This document shows, in pieces, positions 1-7,869 of a stretch of 64,000 nucleotides of DNA. The position numbers and the translations under genes are program-made. Position 1 is the stretch's first letter, and each line of letters opens with the position of its first letter. The notes beneath the pieces are model-generated. The model made no database searches. It was not told the DNA's origin and saw only the letters and a list, made by a program, of their open reading frames with translations. Origin of the DNA: AC-32 sp963719275 (lineage in GTDB: Bacteria; Actinomycetota; Thermoleophilia; Gaiellales; Gaiellaceae); NCBI GenBank assembly GCA_963719275.1, contig CAVRBT010000015.1, forward strand, positions 1 through 64,000. The letters are read 5' to 3'.

Positions 1-79
1 TGCCCTTGGCCGGTGAGCCTGCCGCGGCCACCGCGACGCAGGCGCCGACGGCAAGGAGCGTGACGGCGGTGCGAATCAT
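1..79 (-). CDS. Secreted or lipid-anchored protein, N-terminus only
   Basis: Only the first 26 codons of a leftward gene are in the window. The ATG at 79 follows a purine-rich AGAGGGGGG ribosome site. The start encodes Met-Ile-Arg, then about 17 mostly small hydrophobic residues and an Ala-rich stretch, which is a typical export signal. There is a Cys at residue 14 but no clear lipobox. The mature protein is outside the window, so no function can be given. Confidence 0.55.
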   Translation of the reverse strand, partial: MIRTAVTLLAVGACVAVAAAGSPAKG

Positions 80-183
80 GGAAAACCCCCCTCTGAGTCG
101 TTTCGCGTCGTCTCGACAGGTTACGGATGACACCGTCCGCCTGGATTTGCATCGTTTTGCCACGAAGCTCAAGGCTCGGTGCG

Positions 184-210
184 GCTTGGGGGGCGCGATG
201 CCCCCCAAGC
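184..210 (-). terminator. Hairpin terminator-like structure behind the 2TM gene
   Basis: A perfect 11-base stem (GCTTGGGGGGC paired with GCCCCCCAAGC) with a 5-base loop lies 3 bases beyond the stop codon of the leftward gene ending at 214. There is no T-run, as is common in GC-rich actinobacteria, so termination activity is inferred from shape and position. Confidence 0.5.
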
Positions 211-213
211 GCA

Positions 214-630
214 TCAGCGGCGGGGTCGCAGTCGCTCGACCTCGCGATCGACTTCGGCCTCGGGCGGCGAGCGGTGGACGTACGGCTTGGCGTACGTCCG
301 GTACGCGTCGATCAAGAGCACCAGGAGCATGACGCCCACGAAGTAGAAGAACCACGTGCTCCACACTCCCGGCCGGTCGGCGGGCGCGTCCGCGAACGAG
401 CTCGGCCACATGTGGGACGAGTGCGCCGTGTAGTACTCCGTCAGCATCCAGGACAGGCCGACGAGCGGCGTCACGATGCCGATCACGATCGCGTGCATCT
501 TGAATCCGCGCTTCCGGCGAATCTGCTCGACTGCTTCTGCCCTCAGCGCCTCCTCGGCCTGCAGCTCGGCGCTCGGCGGAACGCGCTCCGGAGCCAGCTG
601 CTCGCCCTGCGTCGGGGTCTCGGCGGGCAT
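214..630 (-). CDS. Small two-transmembrane-segment protein (2TM domain type)
   Basis: This 138-residue membrane protein has a charged, Glu-rich N-terminal tail of about 40 residues, then a Lys/Arg patch (RRKR) before the first membrane segment at about 45-64. A short loop follows, with a Trp/Tyr/His-rich part, then a second segment at about 88-108 and a basic C-terminal tail. The arrangement matches small 2TM-domain proteins often annotated as hypothetical. The ATG at 630 has a strong AGAAGGAGG site, so the start is well supported. A terminator-like hairpin follows immediately, suggesting a single-gene transcript. The role is unknown. Confidence 0.7.
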   Translation of the reverse strand: MPAETPTQGEQLAPERVPPSAELQAEEALRAEAVEQIRRKRGFKMHAIVIGIVTPLVGLSWMLTEYYTAHSSHMWPSSFADAPADRPGVWSTWFFYFVGVMLLVLLIDAYRTYAKPYVHRSPPEAEVDREVERLRPRR

Positions 631-869
631 GCGTATTCACCTCCTTCTGAGCGCTACCGACGGTACGCGCATCGCGGCCCGGAGGCATCGGGGGAGAACC
701 GGACCGCCTCTGCGGTTTTCCATCGAGCCGCTTGCGGTCGGTGCGCCGGCGGCCGCGGCGGGCGCGACCCTCTGCGATCGGGTCAGTAGTTTTGGGCAGG
801 TCCGGTGCGTGTTCGGCCGGATTCGGCCGCGGCGCGGGCGGCGGATACTGATCCGTAGAAGCCGCGCAG

Positions 870-1604
870 GTGGCTTTTGCATGGTCGAGAGAAGGCCGTG
901 TGACGCTCACCGCGACGACGCGGACGAAGCATCCGAACACACGAATCGCGCTGCTGATCGGGCTCTACGTGCTGCTCGGGCTGATCGGGCTCGCCGTGGT
1001 CGGCATCGCCGCCTGGGCGGCAGACCCGTGCTCGCCGGAATGCACCTCTGCAAGCGGGAGCAGCTACGCCGAGCTCCAGGAGGCGGTGCTCGGCCTCGGC
1101 GGCATCGTCTACCTGCTCGGCTCGATCCCACTCGCCGTCCTCCGGGCCCGGCGGGCGGTCTGGCTCGTGCCGGTGCTCGCGTTCGCCGTCGTCACAGTCG
1201 GTGGGGTGGCCCTGCTCGCCTCGGGCGCGGAGGGCGGCGACTGCGACTGCGGCTTCGGCCAATGGGCAGGCTCGTGCTCAGCTCCGGTGTCAGACACCGC
1301 AACGAATACGTCACGAACGATCCACAACCTCGCGCTTTGCAGGCACTTCGCGCGACGCGCGGTGTCAGACACGGGGACGAAACGCGCTCAGCGGTCTGTA
1401 CGCCGACGGCCACGGCCGCCGAGATCGCGGTTCGACTCCATGTCGAACCACATTGCGAAGAGCGTGAACTGCGAGCCCGAGATCAGCAGCAGCGCGACGA
1501 GCACGATCGTCGCAGGCGTGATGTCGTTGCCGAGGATGCGAAGGACGAGCTCCGCAATTCCGAGCCCGAGTCCGAGCAGCGTCGCCACGATCCCGAGGAA
1601 GTAG
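870..1604 (+). CDS. Small membrane protein whose 3' end runs into a palindromic repeat
   Basis: The frame opens at GTG 870, or perhaps at GTG 900 just behind GAGAAGG. It encodes three clear membrane segments at about residues 27-50, 71-93 and 98-116, with Cys-containing loops between them. Only the part up to about 1280 looks like protein. Beyond it the frame passes through a GTGTCAGACAC repeat (1284-1376) and continues antisense to the glycosyltransferase gene until a stop at 1604. The likely reading is that the original C-terminus was lost or replaced when the repeat arrived. The family is not recognised. Confidence 0.45.
   Translation: MAFAWSREGRVTLTATTRTKHPNTRIALLIGLYVLLGLIGLAVVGIAAWAADPCSPECTSASGSSYAELQEAVLGLGGIVYLLGSIPLAVLRARRAVWLVPVLAFAVVTVGGVALLASGAEGGDCDCGFGQWAGSCSAPVSDTATNTSRTIHNLALCRHFARRAVSDTGTKRAQRSVRRRPRPPRSRFDSMSNHIAKSVNCEPEISSSATSTIVAGVMSLPRMRRTSSAIPSPSPSSVATIPRK
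1284..1376. repeat. Short element bounded by inverted GTGTCAGACAC ends
   Basis: GGTGTCAGACACCGC at 1286-1300 and GCGGTGTCAGACAC at 1359-1372 face each other about 60 bases apart. Each end is itself almost palindromic. The inside carries no gene. Paired, nearly palindromic ends are the style of REP or BIME elements mobilised by single-strand (Y1, RAYT-type) transposases; that link is inferred, and no such transposase is in the window. Confidence 0.55.
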
Positions 1605-2357
1605 AAGAAGACCAGCGGGTGGAAGTCGCGGATCACGTACTTCTCGCGCATCCGCCAGAAGAAGCCCTTCAGCAGCAGCCACGAGATCCTTGGGACGACC
1701 TTCCGCAGCCGGATCCCCGAGCGCTCGCCGACGCCGTAGATCGGCCGCGAGGGGTAGTCGCGGACGCGGGCGTTCCAGACGTTGAGGTGCACGAGCAGGT
1801 CGTTCGGGAAGCCGTAGCGCTCGTAGATGCGGTCGAGGTCGAGCAGATCGAGGTACTCGAGCGAGATCGCCGTGTAGCCCGACTGCGAGTCGGCCACGTG
1901 CCAGTAGCCGGAGGCGATCTTCGTCAGGAGCGAGAGGACGGCGTTGCCCAGGTAGCGGTAGCGGGGGATCACCTCCCAGGCCTGGCCGGTGAAGAGCCTG
2001 TTCGCCTTCGCGTAGTCGACCTCACCGCGGGCGACGGCCCCGGCCAGCATTTCGAGGTCGTCCGGGTCCATCTGCGCGTCGGCGGCCATCACCGCGGTCA
2101 CGTCGACGCGGTCGTCGCGCGAGCGCTGGTAGCCGGTCACGATCGCGCCGCCGACGCCGAGGTTCCGCTCGTGCTCGATCAGCTCGACCCGCGGGTCCTC
2201 GATGGCTCGCACGGCCGCGACCGTGCCGTCGGTCGAGCGGTCGTCGACGATGTAGATCCGGTCGACAAACGGCGGGGATCGTCCCGACCGTCTCGCCGAT
2301 CAGCTTCTCCTCGTTGTGCGCGGGGACGACGACCGCCACGCGCTTGCCTTCCAGCAC
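1388..2357 (-). pseudogene. Family 2 glycosyltransferase (DPM1-like), frameshifted
   Basis: The N-terminus (GTG 2357) encodes VAVVVPAHNEE, the nucleotide-sugar binding strand of GT-A family 2 enzymes. About 28 codons in, the frame is lost. The other frame carries on with VRAIEDPRVELIEHERNLGVG, a DADAQMD-like metal site (AADAQMDP), the acceptor region, and two C-terminal membrane segments near FHPLVFFYFLG and LLLISGSQFTLF. Removing one base from the four-G run at 2274-2277 restores PPFVDRIYIVDDRSTDGT and joins the two halves perfectly. The intact protein would be about 320 residues and resemble polyprenol-phosphate sugar transferases. It is either a recent frameshift or a sequencing error. Confidence 0.75.
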
Positions 2358-2534
2358 GACTAGTGGTTCACCCGGTTCCAGGGAGGCGTTCCTGGGGTGC
2401 GAGAAGCAAGCCAGGCAAGGACGCAGGGAGCGTTCGTACCTGAAAGGTACGGGCGCGACTGAGGACGCGGCATGGCGCCGCTTATCGCGCGCCAGGGGCG
2501 ATTCGCTGGGGCCGGGTGAGCCACCAACCGAACG
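2358..2534 (-). other. 177-base leader between the Wzz-like gene and the glycosyltransferase
   Basis: No gene is supported here. The leftward transcript would contain a small hairpin (GTACCT-TTC-AGGTAC near 2437-2452). A stretch reading TCCTTGC, CTGGCTTG, ACCCC, GAACG in order resembles a stretch on the same strand at about 23435-23478. The neighbouring genes of this cluster mostly overlap, so a gap of this size is unusual. Confidence 0.3.
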
Positions 2535-3422
2535 CTACGAGCGAGAGCGGACGGCCCTGACGACCGGCTCGTAGACCAGCGCGGCAACGATCCCGAGCAG
2601 GAGCCCGATCAGCGCGGCGACGATGACCGTGTTGCGGCGGCTGCGCGCGGTCGTCTTGGTGGCCGCCGCGAAGCTCGTGATCTGCGGCGCTTCGACGTCC
2701 TTCGCGAGGGCGAGCTGCTGCTGGTTCGTCGTGAGCTGGTCGGTCGTCGTCAGCTGCTGCTGGAGGAGGCCGTTCAGCTGGCCGAGCGCGATCAGCTGTT
2801 CGGCGGTCGAGAGGCCGGAGGCGTTGCCCAGCGCGGCCTGCTGGGCCTTCAGGTTCCTGCTCAGCGCAGCGAGCGCCGCCTTCTCCTGGTCGACCAGCAA
2901 CTGCAGGTTGTCGATCTTCGTCTTCGCGTACCCCGCGAGCGCCGGCGAGTTCACCACCGTCGAGGCGAGGTTGTTGGCCGCCCGGGCGACCTTGCGGCGC
3001 TCGGAGCCGGTGACGTTGATCGCGACGAGCGGGTTCTGCCCGAGCCGCGAGATGTTCCCGGTAACGGCCTGCGTCGAGATGTGGCCGCGCAGCTGCCCTG
3101 GGCGCAGGCCGACCTTCTTCGCCACAGCCTGGATCGTCGACTCGGCGGTCACGATCTGCCGCGCGGTCGAGGGGTTGGTGGCCTGGCTCTGCACCTGCAC
3201 GCCGCCCTGCGAGAGCGGCTGGCCGAGGTAGACGACCGACTTCGCCTTGTAGACCTGCGCGCCGCCGAGGGAGATCAGGTAGCCGACCACGATGCCGGCC
3301 ACGAGGCCGACTACAGGAAGCCACCAGTGGGTCGTGATCGTGTCCCAGTGGCGGTGGAGGTCGACGTCGCGCTCGGCGTCGAGCTCCGGCAGGTCCCGTT
3401 CACGTTCCCTCACCGCGGTCAC
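2535..3422 (-). CDS. Wzz/YveK-type polysaccharide chain-length determinant
   Basis: This 295-residue protein has the layout of polysaccharide co-polymerases: a short charged cytoplasmic tail, a first membrane segment near residues 28-48 (WWLPVVGLVAGIVVGYLIS), a long extracytoplasmic helical region rich in Gln, Leu and Ala, and a second membrane segment near 258-280. It lacks the BY-kinase domain that is sometimes fused. Such proteins set the length of exported polysaccharide. The start is GTG 3422, 11 bases after the stop of the upstream propeller gene; GTG 3413 is an alternative. It forms an operon with the two beta-propeller genes. Confidence 0.8.
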   Translation of the reverse strand: MTAVRERERDLPELDAERDVDLHRHWDTITTHWWLPVVGLVAGIVVGYLISLGGAQVYKAKSVVYLGQPLSQGGVQVQSQATNPSTARQIVTAESTIQAVAKKVGLRPGQLRGHISTQAVTGNISRLGQNPLVAINVTGSERRKVARAANNLASTVVNSPALAGYAKTKIDNLQLLVDQEKAALAALSRNLKAQQAALGNASGLSTAEQLIALGQLNGLLQQQLTTTDQLTTNQQQLALAKDVEAPQITSFAAATKTTARSRRNTVIVAALIGLLLGIVAALVYEPVVRAVRSRS

Positions 3423-3433
3423 GGCCGCTGAGC

Positions 3434-4687
3434 CTACCCGCGCAGCCGCGGAGCGAGGGCGAAGATCCGCGAGTAGCCGACGAGGTACAGTCGCCGCCGG
3501 TCCGAGATCACGGCCGCGTAGGAGCCGCGCCGGAACGACCAGAGCAGCTTCCCGGTGCGGGGCGTGAGGGCGTACGTGCGGCCTCTCAACGAGGACACGT
3601 AGACGACGTTGTTGATCACCACCGGCGAGCCGGAGATCGGCCCGTTCGTCCGGTACTTCCAGAGCACGTCGCCGGTGGCCGCGTCGAAGCAGTAGAGGTC
3701 GCCCGTGAACGACCCCGCGTACACGCGCTGCTCGTAGACGGCCGGCGACGAGTAGACGTAGCCGCCGGTCCCGTGCGACCAGCGGAGTTTCCCGCTCGTC
3801 GCCCCGAACGAGTAGACCTTGCCGTCGGTCGAGCCGATGTAGACGCGGTTGTAGGCGACCGCGGGGGTCGAGTAGAAGGTGCCGCGCGAGCCGAGCCGCT
3901 GCTGGGCCGACGCCTTCCAGAACAGCTTCCCCGTGTGCGCGTTGAGCGCGTAGACGTGGTGGTCGTACGAGCCGAAGTAGACGCGGCCGCCGGCGTACGC
4001 CACCGCGTCCTTGACCTTGTCGCCCGTCTGGAACGTCCAGCGCGTCGCGCCCGAGGCCGCGCTCAGCGCGTACACCTTGCCGTTCCAGTCGCCGACGTAG
4101 ACCACGCCGTCGAGCACGAGCGGCGACGACTCCGTCGGCCCGATGCGGAGCCGCCAGCGCACCTTCCCCGTGTCCGCGTTGATCGCGACCACCTCGCCGT
4201 CGAGACCGGAGCGCGTCGCGTTGCACGGCGGCTTGTTCATGAACGTCATGTAGACGGTGTGGTTGTCGACCGCGGGCGAGGCCGCGGTGCAGCGACGCGC
4301 GCGGTAGGCCCACTTCACCTTCACGCTCTTGGTCTCGAGCGCGAGCAGCGTCCCCTTCGCGTTCGCGAAGTAGAGGCGGCCGTACGCGGCCGCGGGCGGG
4401 AACTCGAGCAGCGAGCCCGCGCGGAAGAACCAGAGGTTCTTGTACGGCGGCTGGACGAGCATCTTCTCGGCGTTCGCCTGCCGCGACGGGTCGAAGCGGT
4501 ACATCGGCCAGCGGATCTTCGGCTGCGGCTTCGGCGGGGTCGGCTCCGCCTGCGTGGTCGTCGAGAACTCCTCGGTCGACGAGCCGTGCACGTCCTGGCT
4601 CTGGTGGTTGCGGTAGAGCGCAAACGCACCGAGGCCCGCCGCGACCAGCAGCACGAGGGCCGCCGCCCCGATCACGACCTTTTTCAT
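3434..4687 (-). CDS. Membrane-anchored PQQ-type beta-propeller protein
   Basis: The protein has 417 residues: Met-Lys-Lys, one membrane segment (about 5-24), a Thr/Pro-rich linker, then seven or eight repeats of the PQQ-propeller kind, each with a Gly-x-x-Tyr-Ala-Leu, Thr-Gly and closing Trp pattern (for example GKVYALSAASGATRW and GDLYCFDAATGDVLW). These repeats resemble BamB and quinoprotein propellers, but catalytic calcium/PQQ residues cannot be confirmed, so a scaffold or ligand-binding role is likelier. It overlaps the paralogous upstream gene by 4 bases (ATGA) and leads into the Wzz-like gene, which suggests a job in export or surface assembly of glycan. Confidence 0.75.
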   Translation of the reverse strand: MKKVVIGAAALVLLVAAGLGAFALYRNHQSQDVHGSSTEEFSTTTQAEPTPPKPQPKIRWPMYRFDPSRQANAEKMLVQPPYKNLWFFRAGSLLEFPPAAAYGRLYFANAKGTLLALETKSVKVKWAYRARRCTAASPAVDNHTVYMTFMNKPPCNATRSGLDGEVVAINADTGKVRWRLRIGPTESSPLVLDGVVYVGDWNGKVYALSAASGATRWTFQTGDKVKDAVAYAGGRVYFGSYDHHVYALNAHTGKLFWKASAQQRLGSRGTFYSTPAVAYNRVYIGSTDGKVYSFGATSGKLRWSHGTGGYVYSSPAVYEQRVYAGSFTGDLYCFDAATGDVLWKYRTNGPISGSPVVINNVVYVSSLRGRTYALTPRTGKLLWSFRRGSYAAVISDRRRLYLVGYSRIFALAPRLRG

Positions 4688-6129
4688 CGCGCGCGGTTCT
4701 TCGGCGCCATCGCGTAGAGCCGCGAGAAGCCGTGCAGGAGCAGGAGGCGCCCGTTGCCCGAGACCGGCACGAAGGCACCGTCGGGCCAGCGCACGATCTG
4801 CCTGCCTGTGCGCGCGTTCAGCGCGTAGATGCGGTGGTGGCGGTTCGCGAAGTAGACGACGCCGTCCACCACGGTGGCGGCGCCGCCGATCGACGCGCCG
4901 CTCGAGAAGCGCCACAGCACGCGGCCGCTCTTCGCCGAGAGGCAGTAGAGCGAGCCGTTGTAGGAGCCGATGTAGACGCGGCCGTTCCAGACCGCCGGCG
5001 ACGCGTACACGTAGGTGCCCGTGCCCAGCGACCACAGCCGCGCACCGCGCGTCGAGAAGGCGGTCAGCGAGCCGCCCGTCGAGCTGGGCACGAAGACCCG
5101 GCCGCCAGCGGTCGCGGGGGTGCCGTAGACGCGGCCGTTCACCGAGCCCGACCAGCGCAGCCCGCCGTTGTGCGGGTTGAGCGCCAGCAGCCGCCCGCCG
5201 TAGTCGCCGATGAAGACCGTCCCGCCCGCGTACGAGGCGCTCGAGGTGATCTTCGCGCCGGTGCGGTACGTCCAGCGGGCGCGGTGCGACGTGAGGTCGA
5301 GCGCCCAGACCGTGCCGCTCCAGTCGCCGAAGTAGTCGACCCCGTTCAGCACCAGCGGCGAGGACTCGATCGGGGCGCCGGTGCGGAAGCTCCAGCGGAT
5401 GCGGCCGTTGTGGCGGTCCAGCACGTAGACGTGGCCGTTCATCGCGTGGACGATCAGGTCGTCACCGACGATCGCCGGCGAGGAGGCCATGATCCCGCCG
5501 AGGTCGCGCCGCCAGACGGGCTTGCCGTTGCGCATCGAGTACGCGCGCACGCTCGCGTGGTAGTTGGCGACGAAGGCCACGTCGCCGTCGACCACCGCCG
5601 GGAACTCCATCAACCCGCCGACGGCGCGGCTCCAGACGACCCGGAACGGCGGGCGGATGTGGATCAGCGGGTGTGACTGCGTCCGGCCGGGCGTGGCGCC
5701 GTAGCGTGGCCACTGCAGGCTCGCCTGATAGACGCGGACGCCGACCTTCGGACGGTCACGGAACTGGAGCCGCTGCTTGAAGCCGTCATAGCCGCGCTTG
5801 GCGACCTTCACCTGCAGCCGCGTGTGCCGGGCGATGCGGATCTTCGCGACGCCGTGGTAGTTCGTGCGCCCGCCGAAGCGGCCGACGTGGACCACGGCGT
5901 TCCGCACCGGGGCACCCGTATCGCCGTCGAAGACGATCACGTGCACCTTCGAGCGTTTCGGCGCCGGTGCCGGCTTCGGGGGTGGCTTCAGCGCCGCCGG
6001 AGCAGCCTGTGTAGTGGTCGGCTTCGCCTCGCGCTCGGAGGCGCAACCGGGGGCGAGCAGCACGAGCACGAGGAACGAGGGCGCGAGCAGGCGCACCCGC
6101 TTCAGGCTAGACAAAGCTGCGGCCACCAT
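4684..6129 (-). CDS. Lipoprotein with a carboxypeptidase-regulatory-like domain and a PQQ-type beta-propeller
   Basis: This 481-residue protein begins with a basic n-region, a hydrophobic core and LLAPGC, which resembles a lipobox with Cys at about 29. A Pro/Ala/Lys linker follows. Residues about 60-125 look like a small beta-sandwich of the carboxypeptidase-regulatory type (VIVFDGDTGAPVRNAVVHV). The rest is a propeller of about eight blades with motifs such as GHVYVLDRHNGRIRW and GSLYCLSAKSGRVLW. It is a paralogue of the downstream gene, with which it shares an ATGA overlap. Placement next to the Wzz-like gene suggests an extracytoplasmic part of a glycan export machine; this is inference. 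Confidence 0.75.
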   Translation of the reverse strand: MVAAALSSLKRVRLLAPSFLVLVLLAPGCASEREAKPTTTQAAPAALKPPPKPAPAPKRSKVHVIVFDGDTGAPVRNAVVHVGRFGGRTNYHGVAKIRIARHTRLQVKVAKRGYDGFKQRLQFRDRPKVGVRVYQASLQWPRYGATPGRTQSHPLIHIRPPFRVVWSRAVGGLMEFPAVVDGDVAFVANYHASVRAYSMRNGKPVWRRDLGGIMASSPAIVGDDLIVHAMNGHVYVLDRHNGRIRWSFRTGAPIESSPLVLNGVDYFGDWSGTVWALDLTSHRARWTYRTGAKITSSASYAGGTVFIGDYGGRLLALNPHNGGLRWSGSVNGRVYGTPATAGGRVFVPSSTGGSLTAFSTRGARLWSLGTGTYVYASPAVWNGRVYIGSYNGSLYCLSAKSGRVLWRFSSGASIGGAATVVDGVVYFANRHHRIYALNARTGRQIVRWPDGAFVPVSGNGRLLLLHGFSRLYAMAPKNRAR

Positions 6130-6162
6130 GCACCGCTTCCCCGAGCGACTCGGCGCGTGACC

Positions 6163-6381
6163 CTACGGGCAGCGTTCCGGGCAACGCGGCTCGAGCTGGT
6201 CTTCCAGCTCGTCGGCGCAGCGCGGGCAGATGGTCGCCGTCGTGTGCTCGGGATCGACCGGCTCGACGTCGGTTATCCATTCGCCGGTGCGGTAGCTACG
6301 TTCGCACCACGCGCAGCGGCGGATCAGCGAGGGCTCACCTGCTGATGGCGGCATGCCAACAGCGTTGCGCGCGAGCGACAT
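6163..6381 (-). CDS. Small Zn-ribbon-like protein
   Basis: This 72-residue protein has two CxxC knuckles, RCAWCERSYRTGEW at about 30-43 and ICPRCADEL at about 56-64, which would bind one zinc ion. The ATG at 6381 follows GGGGAG. The tail is acidic and has two further Cys residues (RCPERC). Longer frames upstream look like non-coding sequence. Small free-standing zinc ribbons of this type are common in actinobacteria without a known function. It lies 33 bases upstream of the propeller lipoprotein and could be the first gene of that operon. Confidence 0.6.
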   Translation of the reverse strand: MSLARNAVGMPPSAGEPSLIRRCAWCERSYRTGEWITDVEPVDPEHTTATICPRCADELEDQLEPRCPERCP

Positions 6382-6735
6382 GACATCAACTCCCCTTTCG
6401 TGGGGATTTGCAGGGAGGTTTGACGGCCGCGGCCCGCCCGGACGCAAGGTGCACGTTTGGCTTCTTCTTATTCCGGTGAAGCGAAGACCATGCCAATCCT
6501 CAGTGGCCCCGCTGCCTACCGCTGGGCCGGCGACTGGATGGTCGCAACAGCATTGAGGGCGAATGGCCGAGTAGCACGGCTCGCGAGACGGCAACGCCAC
6601 GCCAACGGCAGCGCGCCGCGCCGCATGGGCGAGACACCTCGCTCGACTGATCGTTCGACCCTCTGGGCCGCGTAGCGCGAGGCGCGCACCGCGGCTCAGC
6701 CGAGGCTTCGCGCGATCTGTCGCGCGAGCGGAGGA
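6382..6735. other. 354-base gap without a supported gene
   Basis: Short frames exist on both strands but none has protein-like composition or a good ribosome site. The right end, just beyond the stop of the glycosyltransferase at 6736, holds a hairpin (TCGCGCGA twice, 6708-6715 and 6720-6727, a self-complementary word) that could end the long leftward glycan transcript. The left end must hold the promoter of the zinc-ribbon gene and the propeller operon; no clear -35/-10 pair was recognised. Confidence 0.35.
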
Positions 6736-7860
6736 CTAGCTGCGCGTCCCCTCCGCCTTCTCCCACATCAGCGGCGCGCCCTCGCGCAGGTAGCGCACGA
6801 GCGCGGCCATCGTCGCGGCGGTCATCAGGAGGTAGTACCACGCAAGGCCCGCGCCCGGGACGCGGAGCCCGAGCTTGCCCGCGGCCGCGAGCACGAGCCA
6901 CAACGCCTGCGCGGCGAGGGCGGCCTCGTAGACCCAGCCGTTACCCCAGAGGGCGATCGAGGTCGCCAGCAGACCGACGTGCAGAAACCCGCTCGCGTAG
7001 CGCAGGACCCGGTGCGAGAGCAGCTCGAAGAGGTACATCGGCGGCACCCCTCGCAACGGGCCGGCCTCGAACAGGTACCGCCAGGACCACGGCAGCATCC
7101 GTACCTTGCGCCGGAACTCGTCCTCGTTTTCCCGGCTCGGCTTCTCGAAGGCCATGGCCTCGGGCTCGTAGACCGCGCGGCGGCCCTTCTGCACCATCAG
7201 GTTCGGGAAGCCCTGGTCGTGGCCGAACGGCCATTCGACGTAGTCCGAACGGCGTACGGCGTAGATGGCGCCGTTGCCGCCGGTGATCGAGCCGAGCGCC
7301 GACTCGCTCTCGCGCAGCCACATCTCGTAGCGCCAGTACACGCCTTCCTTGTTCGTGCCGTCGCGCCGCTGGAACCGCACCTGCCCGCAGACGTAGGCGA
7401 CGTCGGGGTCGGCGAAGTTGCGGACGAGCTTGCGCAGCGCGTCCGGGGCCCAGGTCGCGTTGGCGTCGCCGAACGCCACGATCTCGTTTCCCGTCTCGCG
7501 TACCGCGCGGTTCAGCGCCGGGAGCTTGCCGCCGCGCTCGCAGCGCAGCAGGCGGACGTGGCCGTTCTCGCCGGCGAACCGCTCCACGATCTCGTCGGTG
7601 CGGTCGGTCGAGGCGTCCGAGGCGACGACGATCTCCAGCTTCTCGGGCGGGTAGTCGAGCTCGAGCAGGTTCTGGACGCGCTGCTCGATCACTTCGTCCT
7701 CGTTGTGCGCGGGCACGACCATGCTGACCGCCGGCTCGATCTCCTCCTTGCGCACCGGCCGCGAGCGGACGCGCCTGAGCGCCGCCGCGGCCACGGGGTA
7801 GCCGACGTGGGTCCACGCGAGGCCGCCGAGGCTCGCCCAGAAGATCGCCTTCACGAACAC
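6736..7860 (-). CDS. Membrane family 2 glycosyltransferase
   Basis: The 374-residue protein starts with one membrane helix (about 4-27) and has a GT-A catalytic domain: VSMVVPAHNEDEVI at about 45, DASTDRT at about 85, a DAN metal-binding motif in VAFGDANATW, GGNGAIYAVRR in the acceptor region, and a cytoplasmic RRKVRMLPWSWRYLF segment in the position where processive enzymes carry QxxRW. Three or more membrane helices follow from about 275. It probably extends or decorates a lipid-linked glycan at the inner face of the membrane. It is the last gene of the 12-gene leftward operon, 9 bases behind the FemAB-like gene. Confidence 0.8.
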   Translation of the reverse strand: MFVKAIFWASLGGLAWTHVGYPVAAAALRRVRSRPVRKEEIEPAVSMVVPAHNEDEVIEQRVQNLLELDYPPEKLEIVVASDASTDRTDEIVERFAGENGHVRLLRCERGGKLPALNRAVRETGNEIVAFGDANATWAPDALRKLVRNFADPDVAYVCGQVRFQRRDGTNKEGVYWRYEMWLRESESALGSITGGNGAIYAVRRSDYVEWPFGHDQGFPNLMVQKGRRAVYEPEAMAFEKPSRENEDEFRRKVRMLPWSWRYLFEAGPLRGVPPMYLFELLSHRVLRYASGFLHVGLLATSIALWGNGWVYEAALAAQALWLVLAAAGKLGLRVPGAGLAWYYLLMTAATMAALVRYLREGAPLMWEKAEGTRS

Positions 7861-7869
7861 GGCGCGAAG

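Noticed and set aside
631..869. A tRNA or small RNA in the gap before the small membrane protein
   Set aside because: No T-loop-like GGTTCRA, no cloverleaf arms and no obvious promoter could be found. I did not see a tRNA anywhere in the window, though I could not run a tRNA search.
6457..6675. A 72-codon rightward frame in the 354-base gap
   Set aside because: No ribosome site, no recognisable domain and composition like non-coding high-GC sequence.
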